NCBI GenBank assembly: GCA_035079385.1 | Contig: JAVHKY010000004.1 | Location: forward strand, 17,081,001 to 17,145,000 | Source of the DNA: Aspidiotus rigidus | Taxonomy: Eukaryota; Arthropoda; Insecta; Hemiptera; Diaspididae | Length of the DNA stretch: 64,000 nucleotides | Direction: 5' to 3' | Part shown: in pieces, positions 49,301 to 55,995 of the stretch | Layout: every line of letters starts with the position of its first letter | How positions within the stretch are numbered: the stretch's first letter is position 1 | Made by a program: the position numbers and the translations under genes | The notes under the pieces: model-generated | Told to the model about the DNA's origin: nothing | What the model saw: the letters and a program-made list of their open reading frames with translations, nothing else | Database searches by the model: none

Positions 49301-51400
49301 TAAGAAATTTGTATCTGCATTTCATCTTCAATTTGCGCCTCTACACAATTTTCGACGACTTTTCTGAGCCTAATCATGGACCCAAATATGCTATAAAAAT
49401 TGACCAATTCGCCAAATTTCTCAAAAATTAAAAATTATTCAAACTTCCTTATTTTACTTGATTTGAAAGTGAAATTCAACGCTGATTTCGAAAATAATAC
49501 CTAAATAATCATATGAAGCTTGAAGTTGGGGGTATTATCAGTTTCTTATATTGAAAACTCTAGCAAATTGGTCAGTTTTGAGCATATTTTGGTCCATAAC
49601 TCGGTTCAGAAAAGTCGCAGCAAGTTGGGTAGATAAGATTGGGATAAAAATCTTGAAGATTTAAAGTTTCCAACTAACGTTTTGCGTTTTTGCGCTACAA
49701 CAAATCTAGTCCAAATTCACATCTAACTGTTACTTAACGTCTTTTTGGACCACCCAGTATACGATAGGACGGAAACTTGAAAAATTCTCAAGCTCCGAGC
49801 TTTGCCGGACGGCGGACGTTTTTTTCGAAAAGCCCCCTGATAAAACAGGTTCTCTGTTAAAATGTGGTTCTAAGGGCGGCAAGGGCCAAATTTGAAAAAT
49901 TCCAACCATCAAGTTGTATGTATATATTTTAGGGCAGAAGTTCGGAAAAGTGTTGACAGGAAACTTTGAAAATTCAATCGACATATGAAGGGTGGGAAAT
50001 GACGTCAAAAAGTTTCGATCCTTGAGCTGTACAATACATCAAGAGGTGAACTTGGAGGAATTTTGAGCATATGTAAGGAGTGGATATGAAAATTTAGACC
50101 ATTCAGTTCCGGGATAAAATTGTGGGAGCTTTGGCCTGCTTTTCGACTTCAAAAATTTTAACAGGAAATAGGTTGAAGAAAGATTTCAGGCGTCGTTAGG
50201 CAAAACTTGTGACTTGGAGAAATTTCGACCTCCAACCTATAGGTGACAGGGGGAACCTGAAAAATTTCGTATATTGAGCTGTATCTGATATGGGGGGGGG
50301 GCTTGGAAAAATATGGACTTTCAAGCTTAAACTCTCAAGGTGGTGCGGATTATCTTTATTTTAAAAAAATACAGACAAAAAGAACTCCATAAGGTTCCCC
50401 TTTTACCTTGCTTACCACAGTTAATGAAGGCAACCCCGAGCAGCCAAGGAAGTAGGCTACAAGTTCTTGCCAACTAAAAATATCGTGAGGAGGGCTTGAA
50501 AAAATTGTAACCATTCGGCTATGAAGAGTGGAGAAGTGAATTTTTTCGACATTCAACAAATTATCGAGAGAAGGACCTTGAAAGATCTCGACTATTGAAG
50601 TGTCTTTGGGGATACGGAAATGGACTTGGGAAAATTAAGTCCATCTAGGTATGTATATGAAGAGAAAGGGACTTGAAAAATGTACATCGGTCAGCTTCAA
50701 TATTTATGTAATCCTCGGCTCCAATGAATTTCAAGTTCTAGGCCACACAATTGAGATTTATTGGAAACGAAAACTTCGAGTCCTTCAGTAAAAAGCTTAC
50801 AGTAATTTTGAGTGCTAAGGAATCGTTGTATCATAGCTCCGATCTTTCGTGAAGCTTTTGTATTAGCTTTTAATCTACTCTCGAGCCTCATATATATGCA
50901 CGAAGGTGAAACATGCAAGAGTAATATTCTTTTCATAGTGTTACTAATTCATCTTTTGATTGTTCTCTTCGATTAACGAGCACTGCTGCAGACTCACATT
51001 TTTTGATCACACGTTCTCGTCCTTTTCTACGGGCTCAATAGTGCAAATTAATTTTTAATCTTCTTTCTTCAATAGTCTCAATAGGTTTCACGCATTGCAT
51101 TGTTTCTATGGCGAAAAAATTTGTATTTCGAGTTCAGGAGGACTTTTTCTGTTTCATTTTCATATATTTATATACCGAAATGACGGCGCGAAATTCAAAA
51201 CTAAAATGGTGGCGTTATTTATCTGAACATGTTAACTATCGGATATCTACCGTAAAACGTACAATATAGTGCATACCTTCATCTTTGTGAGTATAAATTT
51301 CAAGCCGTTTTTTCTCTTTTTTTGTTCCAGGCAATACAAACCATTAAACGTGACACCGATTTATATGCAAAGTATGAAGAGTAATAAACTACATCATTAG
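25215..51400 (+). CDS. POMGNT1: protein O-linked-mannose beta-1,2-N-acetylglucosaminyltransferase 1
   Basis: POMGNT1 is a Golgi type II membrane enzyme. It adds GlcNAc from UDP-GlcNAc in beta-1,2 linkage to O-linked mannose on alpha-dystroglycan and other proteins. Fifteen coding exons join in frame: 25215-25230, 26228-26457, 33430-33520, 33624-33724, 33915-34094, 34177-34393, 34463-34590, 34662-34732, 34813-35073, 36595-36796, 38070-38260, 38355-38463, 38611-38682, 39223-39332, 51331-51400. They make 2,049 coding bases and 682 residues; human POMGNT1 has 660. The parts are a cytoplasmic tail of about 82 residues, a membrane anchor at 83-102, a stem carbohydrate-binding (FAM3/ILEI-like) domain at about 120-276, and the GT13 catalytic domain from about 320, with the metal-binding EEDLD at 421-425 and ETMPGLGW later. 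Every junction is GT/AG with matching phase. The tail is longer than in vertebrates. Confidence 0.97.
26228..26457 (+). CDS. POMGNT1: POMGNT1 coding exon 2, cytoplasmic tail
   Basis: The acceptor follows a long T/C tract (TTCTTTCTCTTTATGACAG) and the donor is AAG|GTACGT. The exon codes for a basic, Pro-rich segment ending [10 protein letters not shown], directly before the membrane anchor. If the acceptor were not used, an ATG at 26221 would give the same frame. The assignment to POMGNT1 rests on phase, position and the basic charge before the anchor, because tails are poorly conserved. Confidence 0.75.
27630..28980. mobile_element. AT-rich element with inverted arms, in POMGNT1 intron
   Basis: Arms of about 90 bases at 27630-27725 and 28898-28980 are inverted copies. 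Shared segments include AACAAGTCATCTTC, AGCGCTTTCGAC/AGCGTTCGG-like sequence and GATAATTTTAAAAGTT. Between them lies very AT-rich sequence, about 85 percent by eye, with a short tandem copy at 28490-28556. No ORF with a domain is present. It is a foldback or MITE-like element. The exact outer ends are uncertain. Confidence 0.55.
28144..28410. mobile_element. nested MITE with GTCAGGGAA units
   Basis: It begins CAGGGTATTCACTT and ends AAGTGGACACCCT, so the terminal inverted repeats are AGGGTRTYCACTT. Inside, GTCAGGGAATTT recurs near both ends, and a TTC microsatellite runs into a T tract (about 28268-28341). It sits inside the AT-rich inverted-arm element. Confidence 0.5.
29150..29970. repeat. 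degenerate tandem units in POMGNT1 intron
   Basis: Units of roughly 110 to 130 bases recur with low identity. Each holds a TCTCTGAAGTAGGTCAAGATTA-like or CTCAAAATTTCTC-like phrase and a CCTCCC-rich phrase. No coding potential. Confidence 0.35.
30461..32896. repeat. 349 bp tandem array, seven copies
   Basis: Copies start at 30461, 30811, 31160, 31509, 31858, 32207 and 32556, each at ACTGCTTTTTGC. The first is 350 bases, the next five 349, and the last stops about 8 bases short. Copies differ at only a few sites. Each carries a 104-codon minus-strand frame that begins in GGCCACATGGTC and ends at a stop, but 349 is not a multiple of three, so the copies cannot form one repeat protein. The array lies wholly within the second POMGNT1 coding intron (26458-33429) and behaves as a young satellite. 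Confidence 0.95.
33430..33520 (+). CDS. POMGNT1: POMGNT1 coding exon 3, membrane anchor
   Basis: The exon codes for about 20 hydrophobic residues ([20 protein letters not shown]) and then STRHVRDQ, matching the signal-anchor and following basic residues of the family. The donor GTGAGT follows 33520 in phase 1. Confidence 0.9.
33624..33724 (+). CDS. POMGNT1: POMGNT1 coding exon 4, stem start
   Basis: The exon codes for an acidic linker and then the first stem strand, [13 protein letters not shown], which is strongly conserved with vertebrate POMGNT1. It is flanked by TATTGCAG and GTGAGT. Confidence 0.95.
33915..34094 (+). CDS. POMGNT1: POMGNT1 coding exon 5, stem domain
   Basis: Sixty codons include [20 protein letters not shown] and [10 protein letters not shown], the core of the carbohydrate-binding stem domain related to FAM3/ILEI. 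Both borders are phase 0. Confidence 0.97.
34177..34393 (+). CDS. POMGNT1: POMGNT1 coding exon 6, stem domain
   Basis: The exon completes the stem domain: DEGTF at the start, [14 protein letters not shown] in the middle and [15 protein letters not shown] at the end, all in the family order. Confidence 0.97.
34463..34590 (+). CDS. POMGNT1: POMGNT1 coding exon 7, stem-catalytic linker
   Basis: The exon codes for [21 protein letters not shown] and CACENALPI. The paired Cys residues are conserved in the linker before the catalytic domain. Confidence 0.95.
34662..34732 (+). CDS. POMGNT1: POMGNT1 coding exon 8
   Basis: The exon codes for [20 protein letters not shown], the first nucleotide-sugar-binding strand of the GT13 fold. 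It ends in phase 2. Confidence 0.96.
34813..35073 (+). CDS. POMGNT1: POMGNT1 coding exon 9, donor and metal site
   Basis: The exon codes for [24 protein letters not shown] and [18 protein letters not shown] is the DXD-like motif that holds the metal and UDP-GlcNAc. It ends with AA in phase 2 before GTTAGT, so the split codon is Asn. Confidence 0.97.
36595..36796 (+). CDS. POMGNT1: POMGNT1 coding exon 10, catalytic core
   Basis: The exon codes for [20 protein letters not shown] and [16 protein letters not shown], the most conserved part of the acceptor and catalytic pocket. The preceding 1.5 kb intron (35074-36594) has no other gene. Confidence 0.97.
36950..37790. repeat. three-copy tandem repeat in POMGNT1 intron
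   Basis: About 215-base units start near 36954, 37168 and 37388. Each carries CACCTRTYTGC-like sequence, then GCRACTCCATCTAAGTYGGCT, a GATCTCCTGAAC-like phrase and a CTTCC-rich tail ending AGCTCGTATTT. The third unit has an insertion at about 37510-37675. No coding role; it lies between exons 10 and 11. Confidence 0.6.
38070..38260 (+). CDS. POMGNT1: POMGNT1 coding exon 11, catalytic core
   Basis: The exon opens with [19 protein letters not shown] and continues with [17 protein letters not shown], all in family order. It ends in phase 2 before GTAAGC. Confidence 0.96.
38355..38463 (+). CDS. POMGNT1: POMGNT1 coding exon 12
   Basis: The exon codes for [18 protein letters not shown]. The VLDH-type and PCE motifs mark the end of the catalytic domain. 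The preceding intron is short, 94 bases. Confidence 0.93.
38611..38682 (+). CDS. POMGNT1: POMGNT1 coding exon 13
   Basis: Twenty-four codons include [10 protein letters not shown], matching the vertebrate DFTTW segment. Phase 0 at both ends. Confidence 0.93.
39223..39332 (+). CDS. POMGNT1: POMGNT1 coding exon 14
   Basis: The exon codes for [18 protein letters not shown] and [11 protein letters not shown], matching the family C-terminal domain. The donor TC|GTAAGT leaves phase 2 and requires a further exon. Confidence 0.95.
39333..40401. other. start of last POMGNT1 intron
   Basis: Nothing recognisable is present before the LINE. The frames that stay open are short. Confidence 0.4.
40627..41370 (+). 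CDS. LINE ORF1 protein, coiled coil plus RNA-binding-like domain
   Basis: 247 residues. Residues 1-80 are a Lys/Glu-rich heptad region, clearly a coiled coil. It is followed by [20 protein letters not shown] and, further on, [20 protein letters not shown] and [13 protein letters not shown]. This is the pattern of LINE ORF1 proteins related to the baculovirus FP25K C-terminal family. Such proteins trimerise, bind element RNA and act as chaperones in the RNP. The ATG at 40627 is preceded by AAGAAGAAAGAAG, a good eukaryotic context. No frame damage. Confidence 0.85.
   Translation: MNEQMKQDMKKIIADELKKQVIEELKSVKKSITEAKKEIKEEISTLRQEICENKEEIEQLRSEIEELKIENIELKTKMKKTDQYHRKQDIIISGIEEKEEESEEDLLESIQEVAKSLGVPLEEYDVNTYHRLAPNKLKKRAVIVRLNNRLKTSKLVKASRLVKLKGIYVNSHLTKNTVSLLAEARMLRDQGVIKYVWEKDCQVFVRVKEDTPAIRVKKYEDLKNVTEKNAGMSTRNVSRTALPKKTK
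41404..44529 (+). CDS. LINE ORF2 protein, AP endonuclease and reverse transcriptase
   Basis: 1,041 residues. After an 97-residue linker, the AP-type endonuclease starts at [11 protein letters not shown] (98), with [17 protein letters not shown] (about 238) and the SDH triad in [10 protein letters not shown] (about 332-338). The RT has [28 protein letters not shown] with Asp688 and Asp694, [15 protein letters not shown], and the catalytic YADD at 785-788. The C-terminus has the family-typical [14 protein letters not shown] and [15 protein letters not shown]. It nicks DNA and copies element RNA at the nick. A LDLDLDL repeat lies at residues 28-34. All catalytic residues I can check are present, so it may be active. 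Confidence 0.95.
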   Translation: MPGPQGYVRPLPSATNKSNRRTGTGINLDLDLDLKIDIGFETRMSPGNGNCRNKRKKENLLPNEKALQRTKNDKNYKNLQEEVRNLARRDSKKEKAIKIASMNVRTLKNNDDLTELEKEMKERKIDILGVSEVRREGEKIIETKNGNLFCYIGIDKGQKGVGFIIGKEWKEKVSIFKGINDRLATIKVDLGKDNIITIIQVYAPTSSAEECISDEFYEKLSEVIKEQKVNKKSKLLIMGDFNSQVGKRREGEESTMGKYNYGERNKRGWKLIRFCQEHELKVINTLFKKRKGKMWTWISPNREYKTQIDYMLAPIQANEIEDFDVVGGINHQSDHRMIKCKITLNRWRYATSNKNQQRLEKKDEQLYIKKLSEESEKEQEIELTIENMNSTINKWMKRASEKAIKERDSNDKEKEGLPKEITELIRKREEIKRKNTTTKKERIELNLVCKIIKRKLRTYNDQKRNKMISEVLENTGSTKKIRKNLVIGKNWISYLEDKKGRKIYDRIGINNIATEFYQQLNEDPDNDLENSEMRENPPNIPHITEEEVEQVVKGLKSEKATGSDNILNEHIKYGGKIIIKYLAELYNLIIQEIKIPKDWCLTDIIILYKKGDIHNIENYRPLSLGSAPAKVFAKVITNRIRNILETQQPMEQAGFRRNFSTIDNLFVINQTIEKCIEYNRELYLAFIDYTKAFDSVKHDCVMKSLEEQGVEVRYIEIIKEMYRKLEARVKTDKTGKYFRIKKGVRQGDPLSALLFSCVLESVFREMNWVGKGININGKYLNNLRYADDVILIAKSKQELNEMIQTLNEEGKKKGLNMNINKTKILSKGNDKTKIMIDKQEIEEVNKIIYLGQNIEMEERTTEEIERRITLAWKKFWSLKHIMKGPFPINDKIKIMNSCVLPTVTYGAQTWATTKKDEQKIRTTQNAMERSIMGIKLKDKISMIKIHKKMKNRNDFLYAAKRIKWDWAGHISRQNEERWTYKIKNWFLKEGRKKGKQKIRWDDDIIKFLGGNKIYHRVAYDRHEWYRLREAYARHTGQKNVM
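44590..46140. other. intronic noncoding stretch
   Basis: No gene or repeat boundary is supported. Confidence 0.4.
46142..46558 (-). other. unassigned open frame with terminal hairpin
   Basis: The minus strand is open for about 133 codons (46558-46157), without an obvious ATG at the far end; the first Met is near 46482. The GC content is above that of its neighbours. No domain is recognised. Its 3' part overlaps a strong hairpin: GCTTTGCTATCACTT at 46142 and AAGTGATAGCAAAGC at about 46200 are inverted copies. It may be a transposon remnant inside the last POMGNT1 intron. Confidence 0.2.
46575..47265. repeat. TCGAC-rich dispersed repeat, copy 2
   Basis: GTCGACTC/GAGTCGATT half-sites recur every 20 to 40 bases (46600-46930). 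The family anchor then follows (GGATTCGACCATTGCTGCTCTGGTCAA through ATTCTGTCTGCG to CTCCAAGGGGA). It aligns in the same orientation with 63.35-64.0 kb over about 600 bases by eye. Confidence 0.7.
47266..48380. other. intronic noncoding stretch
   Basis: A T/G tract lies at 47790-47815. Nothing else is recognised. Confidence 0.35.
48805..49757. mobile_element. TIR element of Tc1/mariner type, carrying a nested MITE
   Basis: TA dinucleotides at 48803-48804 and 49758-49759 flank inverted ends of about 80 bases: TTGGATGGCCCAAAATGATG against CTGGGTGGTCCAAAAAGACG, and further in TTTATTGTAGCGCAAAAACG against TTTGTTGTAGCGCAAAAACG. No transposase frame is left. The TA target and the GGGTGGTCCAAAA ends suggest Tc1/mariner, but this is a pattern-level call. 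Confidence 0.65.
48884..49290. mobile_element. nested MITE with GGGGGCGTCCATAAATTACG ends
   Basis: Terminal inverted repeats of 21 bases, differing at one position, begin GGGGGCGTCCATAAATTACG. TA lies on each side (48882-48883 and 49291-49292). The interior has a C run and A run at about 49228-49263. It was inserted in the larger TIR element after that element had landed. Confidence 0.8.
50691..51330. other. end of last POMGNT1 intron
   Basis: Nothing recognised apart from the polypyrimidine tract before the last exon. Confidence 0.4.
51331..51400 (+). CDS. POMGNT1: POMGNT1 last coding exon
   Basis: The acceptor TTTTTGTTCCAG is followed by one base completing Ser and then by [16 protein letters not shown] and a stop. 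The NVTPI core fits the SVTPI of the vertebrate C-terminus, and the phase agrees with exon 14 although 12 kb separates them. This is the only downstream exon found that satisfies both conditions. Confidence 0.9.
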
Positions 51401-52050
51401 CCGCATATCGGTGTGAAATTTTTCTACCATAAACTACCGTACTCAAATTGCCAAAGCAAAATCATTGTCTAGGTTGTTCTTGCTAAAGAAAAAATATGAT
51501 TCTGCTCAAAATATTGTCTTCGTTCTCGGTGAACGTTTATATTACTCGACTTTCACTCTTTTGTTTTGTAATGTATTTTGTGTTTTTTCTTTCTCTCTTA
51601 TTTTTCCTGACAAAAGAAAGAAACGTATTCGGAGAACTTTCTTAATTTGAAAAACTTTTAATAGTACTGTTTTATATTCTGATAACGCGATTATCAAACC
51701 CGATTTGTTATTTATTTGCAGTTGAAAGTATCGTGGAAACACGACATTTTATAGGCGAATATCCTATCGAAATTTTTCTCGCACGATCAACATTATTGTG
51801 GACGGGTATCCAAAAATAGTTACTTCTAGTTTACGTCGAATTATCGAGTCCACTTAATTTTTGATCGTTTTGTGTTTTTTATTAATTAATTTTTAGCTTT
51901 TTCCTTCGTATTTGTTTTGTTGATAATTTTTCCATTATTTTCGAGTTGTTCGTTTTGTTTTATGTGTATTGAATTTTTTTCAAAAAGTGTACTGAATGTG
52001 ATATTACTTTGTAATAAAATTATTGTTTTATTTTTGAAATAAAAAAGACG
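51401..52050 (+). terminator. POMGNT1 3' UTR and polyadenylation signals
   Basis: The stretch after the stop codon is AT-rich without reading frames of note. AATAAA occurs at 52013-52018 and 52038-52043, giving a predicted 3' UTR of about 650 bases. Confidence 0.55.
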
Positions 52051-53433
52051 CGATGTTACCTTACAACTGTTAGTTTTATTTCTCTACAGGAATAGAAATC
52101 CTGGAAGACTCTCTTTCAATGCTGACGGAAGTAGGTTGTATCGAATGTACGCAGTGTGTGTAATTTGATGATTGATTACGAGCGGATCTTTATAAAGTTG
52201 AAAAAGAGGAACACGTATACGAATTATTGTTTTTCCAACGATTTATTAGCATTTTTTTATTTTACTTTGTTTTATACCTCGAGTTAATAATGAGGTCGAG
52301 AAAAGCACGTGAAACGTGATTACGGTAGTCTGTATTGTTGCATAAAGTGTTTGGACGTTTCTATACCCAGTTGGGGATATTTCCATTTGCTTTTAGTTCG
52401 TACATATAGCGGTAGACAAATTTACTTTATCCTACTGGCACGAATAGTCTTGATGGTACCTACGGTATAAAGCGTGTTGTACTCGGATCCACTTCCTCAT
52501 ATTAGTACATTTTGCCACAAAGAAAAATGATGTAGATTACAGTATATATCATTATTGAATCAGTGCTCGTTTTCCATGAGTTCCCTTTAGAATAGCATTG
52601 TTCGCTCTGTATTTTCTTTCAGAACATCCGTGTTTATGTATGAAAAATAGGGAGAAATGCTCTTATTGTTGTTATTCACACTCCTCTTGAGACTTTCTCG
52701 AATTGATTTTATCACCGATGGAATTTCGAAGTTACAGACCGTGATCAATTCTTCCTTTCCAACCCTCCTTACCTCTTTCAGTCTTTGTATCGTGATAACC
52801 AAACGTCAGTTTATTATCAGCACATTTGTTCGTAAAATTGAAATAGACGTACTTAACACACAATTTCTAGAAGTCATCTGTCTCAAAAATTGATTCAGAT
52901 CAACGTAGGGAAACTTTCCGTCGATCAGACGCACCGGCAATATGGGCCTGCCATCCGCTAAGATCCTTAACTACGCGCGCGGTTTGTTCACCAAAAATAA
53001 TATTTTTGCCAACTTTAAAAACGGGAGCTAAACTCAGGCGGTATGTGGGAGAAAAAAGAAAAACTTGGAATAACTCTTGAATGAAGCAGAATATAATTAA
53101 GTTTTGTCATCTCATCTTATCTGTAGAACTTTTAGTTTTAAGCTTCTTTCATAGGATGTCGGGTAGTCAAATTTGCTTCTATCAAGGTTTATTTCGATTT
53201 TTTCATTTCTCTTCCATATGTCGCCATAGTCGACTTCCCGTTTTCAATCTCTCCCCGCTGGGTAGATTTGCGGCGCGACGCTAGCGCTGTCCTACCGAAT
53301 TCCATGTCCCGTCTTTGTCGTGCGCGATAGTGGCGCTGTCGGGCTTGAATGCAATGTTTGAAAAATGGGGGAGGGGGTGGAATGGAATCGAAGGAAGCCA
53401 TCCAGATTGTTATCCCATCAGGTTCTTTATTAT
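52051..53433. other. noncoding stretch downstream of POMGNT1
   Basis: No gene is supported. A 71-codon minus-strand frame at 52802-52587 has a protein-like start but no domain or splice context that I can confirm. Confidence 0.35.
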
Positions 53434-53979
53434 CAGAGCCCGGATTCCTCGGCATTTGTCGAATCATTTTTCTGAGGGCGGGAAGCTTGAAAATTGGATA
53501 GAAGTTCATTTTAGGGGTAATGGGGCCTGTTGAACCATTTTTATCTGGCCAAAAAATTCTGAAAATGAAATAAATGCCGAGAACGGGGTCTAAAGACGAA
53601 TAAGGCCAAAAATGACCATTTTGTTGAATATTGTCTGGACAAAATTAGCTGAATTTTGCTTAAAATTCAGCAATTGTGTTCAAAATTGAACTTTTTTTTT
53701 TTTGAAAATATTATTTTTAATCCAAGGTTGAAAAATTGAAAATTTTGATTAAAATATTGCTAGGATTTTTTATTGATGAGTTTAATCCCCAAAATTCGTT
53801 TATTTTGGTCAAAATCACGGAATTTTGGTTGTAAATTGAATAATTCTGGGCGTGAATTAGTGAAAGCATTAAAAACGAATATTTTTTTCATTATTTTTTT
53901 TTTAATGCCGAATAATGCCAAAAATGCAACATTAAGTGCCGAAATTTTTCATTTTTAGTGCCAAAAAATCCGGGCTGTG
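53434..53979. mobile_element. hAT-type MITE
   Basis: The ends are CAGAGCCCGGATT and, inverted, CACAGCCCGGATT. An 8-base direct repeat, TTTATTAT, flanks it at 53426-53433 and 53980-53987. Eight-base duplications and CA-starting ends are typical of hAT. The interior is AT-rich without ORFs. Confidence 0.8.
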
Positions 53980-53987
53980 TTTATTAT

Positions 53988-54890
53988 CATTATTTTTTTA
54001 ATGCTAACAAAAACATGTTTTTAGTACAAAGTTTGGATTATTTTTAAAAAAATTATCATGATGATAGCATTTAAAATTTAAAATTGAATCTTTGAAAATA
54101 AAATTGATAAATCACAAAATAATTATTATATACAAGTTTCAGATTTTTTACTTTACAACTCTAGTAGTTATGTGACCAAAACGTTCTTTGTATTAAATTA
54201 TACAGGACGGCAGAACCGTGAAAAGAGATGTAAAAAAATTCATAAAATTGAAACTTGAAAAATAATTATATTTATCAATTGAATTAATAAATAAAGTTGA
54301 ATTGAAGATTAGGATTGTAAACAATGAAATAAATTCTATAAATAAAATTTAAAATCAATTTAATAAAAGTTTGATTTTATTAATGAGATGATGAATGTAA
54401 ATTTTAATAAATAACAAATATCAATATTAATAAAAAATCTATTTTGAAATAAAAACAAAAAACAATAATTCGATTATTAAGTTTATAATATGATATAAAA
54501 GAAAAATGAGTATAGATTAAATTATTGATGAAAATCAATTTTATGAGCAGTAAATTAATCTGTTATAATGGAAAAAAAAGGATCAAATTGAAATTTATTA
54601 TAAATGTATGTTACATAAATAAAATTAAAAATATTCGGATCAACCATGTATTAACCGTCGAGCTAATAACCTTGCAGTCTTAAAGCTCGTTAAATAAATA
54701 AATGAATAGGAAAAAAAAAAAATTCAAAAACAAGATGAAAATAGATTCATATAAATAACATTTAAAATAAATAAGTGAATATTCATCTAATCTTATTGAT
54801 GAAATATCAATTTTAATAAATTGCCAATATCAATTAATGAAAAAATTATAACAAATTCATTTAATCAATAAACTATTGAAAAAAAAAAAA

Positions 54891-54931
<41 letters not shown>

Positions 54932-55995
54932 GGATTAGTTTGATAAAAACCAATTTCAACGAAAATAATAATATTTATTATAAAAATCGATGAATTTATG
55001 CATAAATTACTAAAAATTTATATAAATACGAGTATGGCAAGAATTGAACACAAAAAATTTCAGAAAAATTTAATACAATTTTACCACACAATGCGTTTTG
55101 GTCACCTTTCTGCGATTGTTCAAATTTATTTCTTGTCATCAATTCATACTTTCGCACCAAAAGATTGAGGAAAAATTCTCTTCATGATACTAAAGAATTA
55201 AATAAATTAAATTGAAAAATGCATCCAATTTTATTAATTTTGTTACAATTTGTACATCTTGACAATATGAATTGGACCATAACAAAAATATTATTATTGA
55301 GTAAGAATAAGTTGCATAAATAATACTATAAATAGATGAATTAATAAATTAAAGAAATCATCAAACTTGAAAATCGTTGAAAATTGTTGATAAAGCTATA
55401 ACTTCACAGAAATTGAGAAATCAAACAAAATTTTACCACAATCTAAGAAGTTGAATTTTGCTACTTGATAATCATTGACAACCATTAGTTGTCCAAAATT
55501 TTTGATCAACTCCGTTATTTATTATAATGGGGAAAAAAAGGATCCAATTGAAATTTATTATTTAATGTATGTTAATTAGATTGAATTAAAAATTATTCAG
55601 ATCAAAATTTCAAAAACAAAATAAAAATAGATTCATCTAAATAACATTTAAAATAAATAAGTGAAAAAAAAATTGTCCTAATTAAATAAATTAAATTGAA
55701 AAATGGGTCCAATTTCTGTTAATTTTGTTACAATTTGTACATCTTGACAATCATGATTATAATGAATTAAACCATAACAAAAATATTATTGAATTAAAAT
55801 AAATGGCATAAATAATACTATAAATAGATAGATTAATGAATTAAAGAAATCATCAAACTTGAAAGCTATAACTTCACATACATTGAGAAATCAAAAAAAT
55901 ACCACAATGTAAGAAGTTGAATTTTGCTGCTTGATAATCATTGACAACCAATTAGTCGTCTAGAGTTTTCGATCAATTGCGTTATTTCAACAGTT
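53988..55995. repeat. AT-rich block with diverged internal duplications
   Basis: 55196-55527 and 55678-55990 are direct copies (shared ACAATTTGTACATCTTGACAA and GAAGTTGAATTTTGCT). 54560-54790 and 55524-55675 are also copies (shared AATTGAAATTTATTAT and AACATTTAAAATAAATAAGTGAA). An AAT microsatellite lies at about 54890-54930. No genes. Confidence 0.6.

Larger units (their letters stand above)
48384..50690. repeat. TGACGTCA-family copy 3 and degenerate ACTTGAAAAATT units
   Basis: 48384-48570 matches the ends of the TGACGTCA element (CTCACGGGTTCTTTTCAACGG, GGGGTGGTAGGGACTC, TATGACGTCATCAA). After the nested element below, 49770-49870 resumes with GAGCTTTGCCGGACGGCGGACG and CTGATAAAACAGGTTCTCTG, also seen in copy 1. 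From 49880 to 50690, loosely repeated 60 to 90 base units alternate ACTTGRAAAATTTC with YTTCAAGCTRTA. A decayed composite, with no coding. Confidence 0.5.
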
